Shown here: piece after piece, positions 7,364 to 7,767 of the stretch
Layout: each line of letters begins with the position of its first letter
Position numbering within the stretch: position 1 is the stretch's first letter
Assembly: GCA_937883885.1 (NCBI GenBank)
Contig: CAKZXL010000584.1
Coordinates: forward strand, 1-7,767
Origin: an uncultured Aquincola sp.
Lineage (GTDB): Bacteria; Pseudomonadota; Gammaproteobacteria; Burkholderiales; Burkholderiaceae
DNA: 7,767 nt
Direction of reading: 5' to 3'
Made by a program: the position numbers and the translations under genes
Notes under the pieces: generated by a model
Databases searched by the model: none
The model's input: the letters and a program-made list of their open reading frames with translations, nothing else
Told to the model about the DNA's origin: nothing

Positions 7364-7767
7364 ATGACTTCTACCACTGCCTCTGCGATCGCCGTGCGTG
7401 ACCCGTGGGCGTTGGTGCCGCCGATCGGCAACCTCGACGCCTACATCTCGGCGGTGAACCGCATTCCCCTGCTCACGCAGGAAGAAGAAACCCGCTTCGC
7501 GCGCAAGCTGCGCGACGAAGCCGACGTGGAAAGCGCCGGCCGCCTGGTGATGAGCCACCTGCGCCTGGTGGTGTCGCTGTCGCGCCAGTACCTGGGCTAC
7601 GGCCTGCCGCAATCCGACCTGATCCAGGAAGGCAACGTTGGCCTGATGAAGGCGGTCAAGCGCTTCGACCCCGACCAGGGCGTGCGCCTGGTCAGCTACG
7701 CCATGCACTGGATCAAGGCCGAGATCCACGAGTACATCCTGAAGAACTGGCGCATGGTCAAGGTGGC
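7364..7767 (+). CDS. rpoH: RNA polymerase heat-shock sigma factor RpoH (sigma-32), 3' truncated by the window
   Basis: The first 134 residues of a sigma-70 group 3 factor that directs polymerase to heat-shock promoters (chaperones and proteases). The match to RpoH is colinear from the N-terminus: [18 protein letters not shown] (residues 20-37) corresponds to the PVGNLDSYIRAANAWPML region of E. coli RpoH. It is followed by [20 protein letters not shown] and [19 protein letters not shown] of region 2.1/2.2 (core-polymerase binding), then [20 protein letters not shown] of region 2.3/2.4 (-10 recognition and melting). The full protein is normally about 285-310 residues, so regions 3 and 4 lie beyond the window edge. 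The ATG at 7364 has GAGGA just upstream and gives an N-terminal extension of a few residues compared with E. coli. Its promoter region holds a CIRCE element, implying HrcA repression. Confidence 0.97.
   Translation, partial: MTSTTASAIAVRDPWALVPPIGNLDAYISAVNRIPLLTQEEETRFARKLRDEADVESAGRLVMSHLRLVVSLSRQYLGYGLPQSDLIQEGNVGLMKAVKRFDPDQGVRLVSYAMHWIKAEIHEYILKNWRMVKV

Noticed and set aside
5508..7367. A 619-codon open frame on the + strand overlapping the chemoreceptor in another frame
   Set aside because: The product is Arg/Gly/Ala/His-rich low-complexity sequence with no domain. Such frames are expected out of phase with a real gene in GC-rich DNA, and the chemoreceptor frame is unmistakable.
7130..7729. 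A 199-codon antisense frame across the rpoH promoter and coding region
   Set aside because: It spans the end of the chemoreceptor, the intergenic region and rpoH on the wrong strand and shows no domain.

Overview
The window is very GC-rich, with G or C at nearly every third codon position. Its gene content is typical of a betaproteobacterium: a pirin, YchF/OLA1, a large membrane hybrid histidine kinase, a Tsr-like chemoreceptor and the heat-shock sigma factor RpoH. The best guess is order Burkholderiales, of the Rubrivivax/Leptothrix/Ideonella/Roseateles kind. That placement is inferred from composition and protein style, not from a database search. I see no mobile element, CRISPR array, tRNA, rRNA or sign of recent transfer. 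The region looks chromosomal and core-like, with an accessory signalling pair in the middle.

Layout: (1) 1-192, the + strand 3' end of an unidentified gene. (2) 189-1094, a pirin-family cupin on the minus strand, converging on (1) so that the two stop codons share four bases. (3) 1095-1218, a divergent intergenic region with an inverted repeat on the pirin side and a strong GC hairpin just before ychF. (4) 1219-2313, ychF. (5) 2327-5503, a 1058-residue MASE1-CHASE-PAS-HisKA-HATPase-REC hybrid sensor kinase only 13 bases after ychF. (6) 5504-5622, a spacer with two bulged hairpins and a possible flagellar-type promoter. (7) 5623-7248, a methyl-accepting chemotaxis protein. (8) 7249-7363, a spacer with a hairpin and then a near-perfect CIRCE element (HrcA operator) overlapping an extended -10. 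(9) 7364 to the window end, the 5' part of rpoH (sigma-32).

Functionally, ychF and the hybrid kinase may share a transcript. The chemoreceptor probably has its own start signals, and rpoH is a separate unit. The most interesting point is regulatory: the CIRCE element upstream of rpoH implies that the HrcA repressor controls the synthesis of sigma-32, placing one heat-shock system above the other. No wholly new multi-gene system is visible. Every complete gene belongs to a known family, and the novelty lies in intergenic architecture and domain combination.
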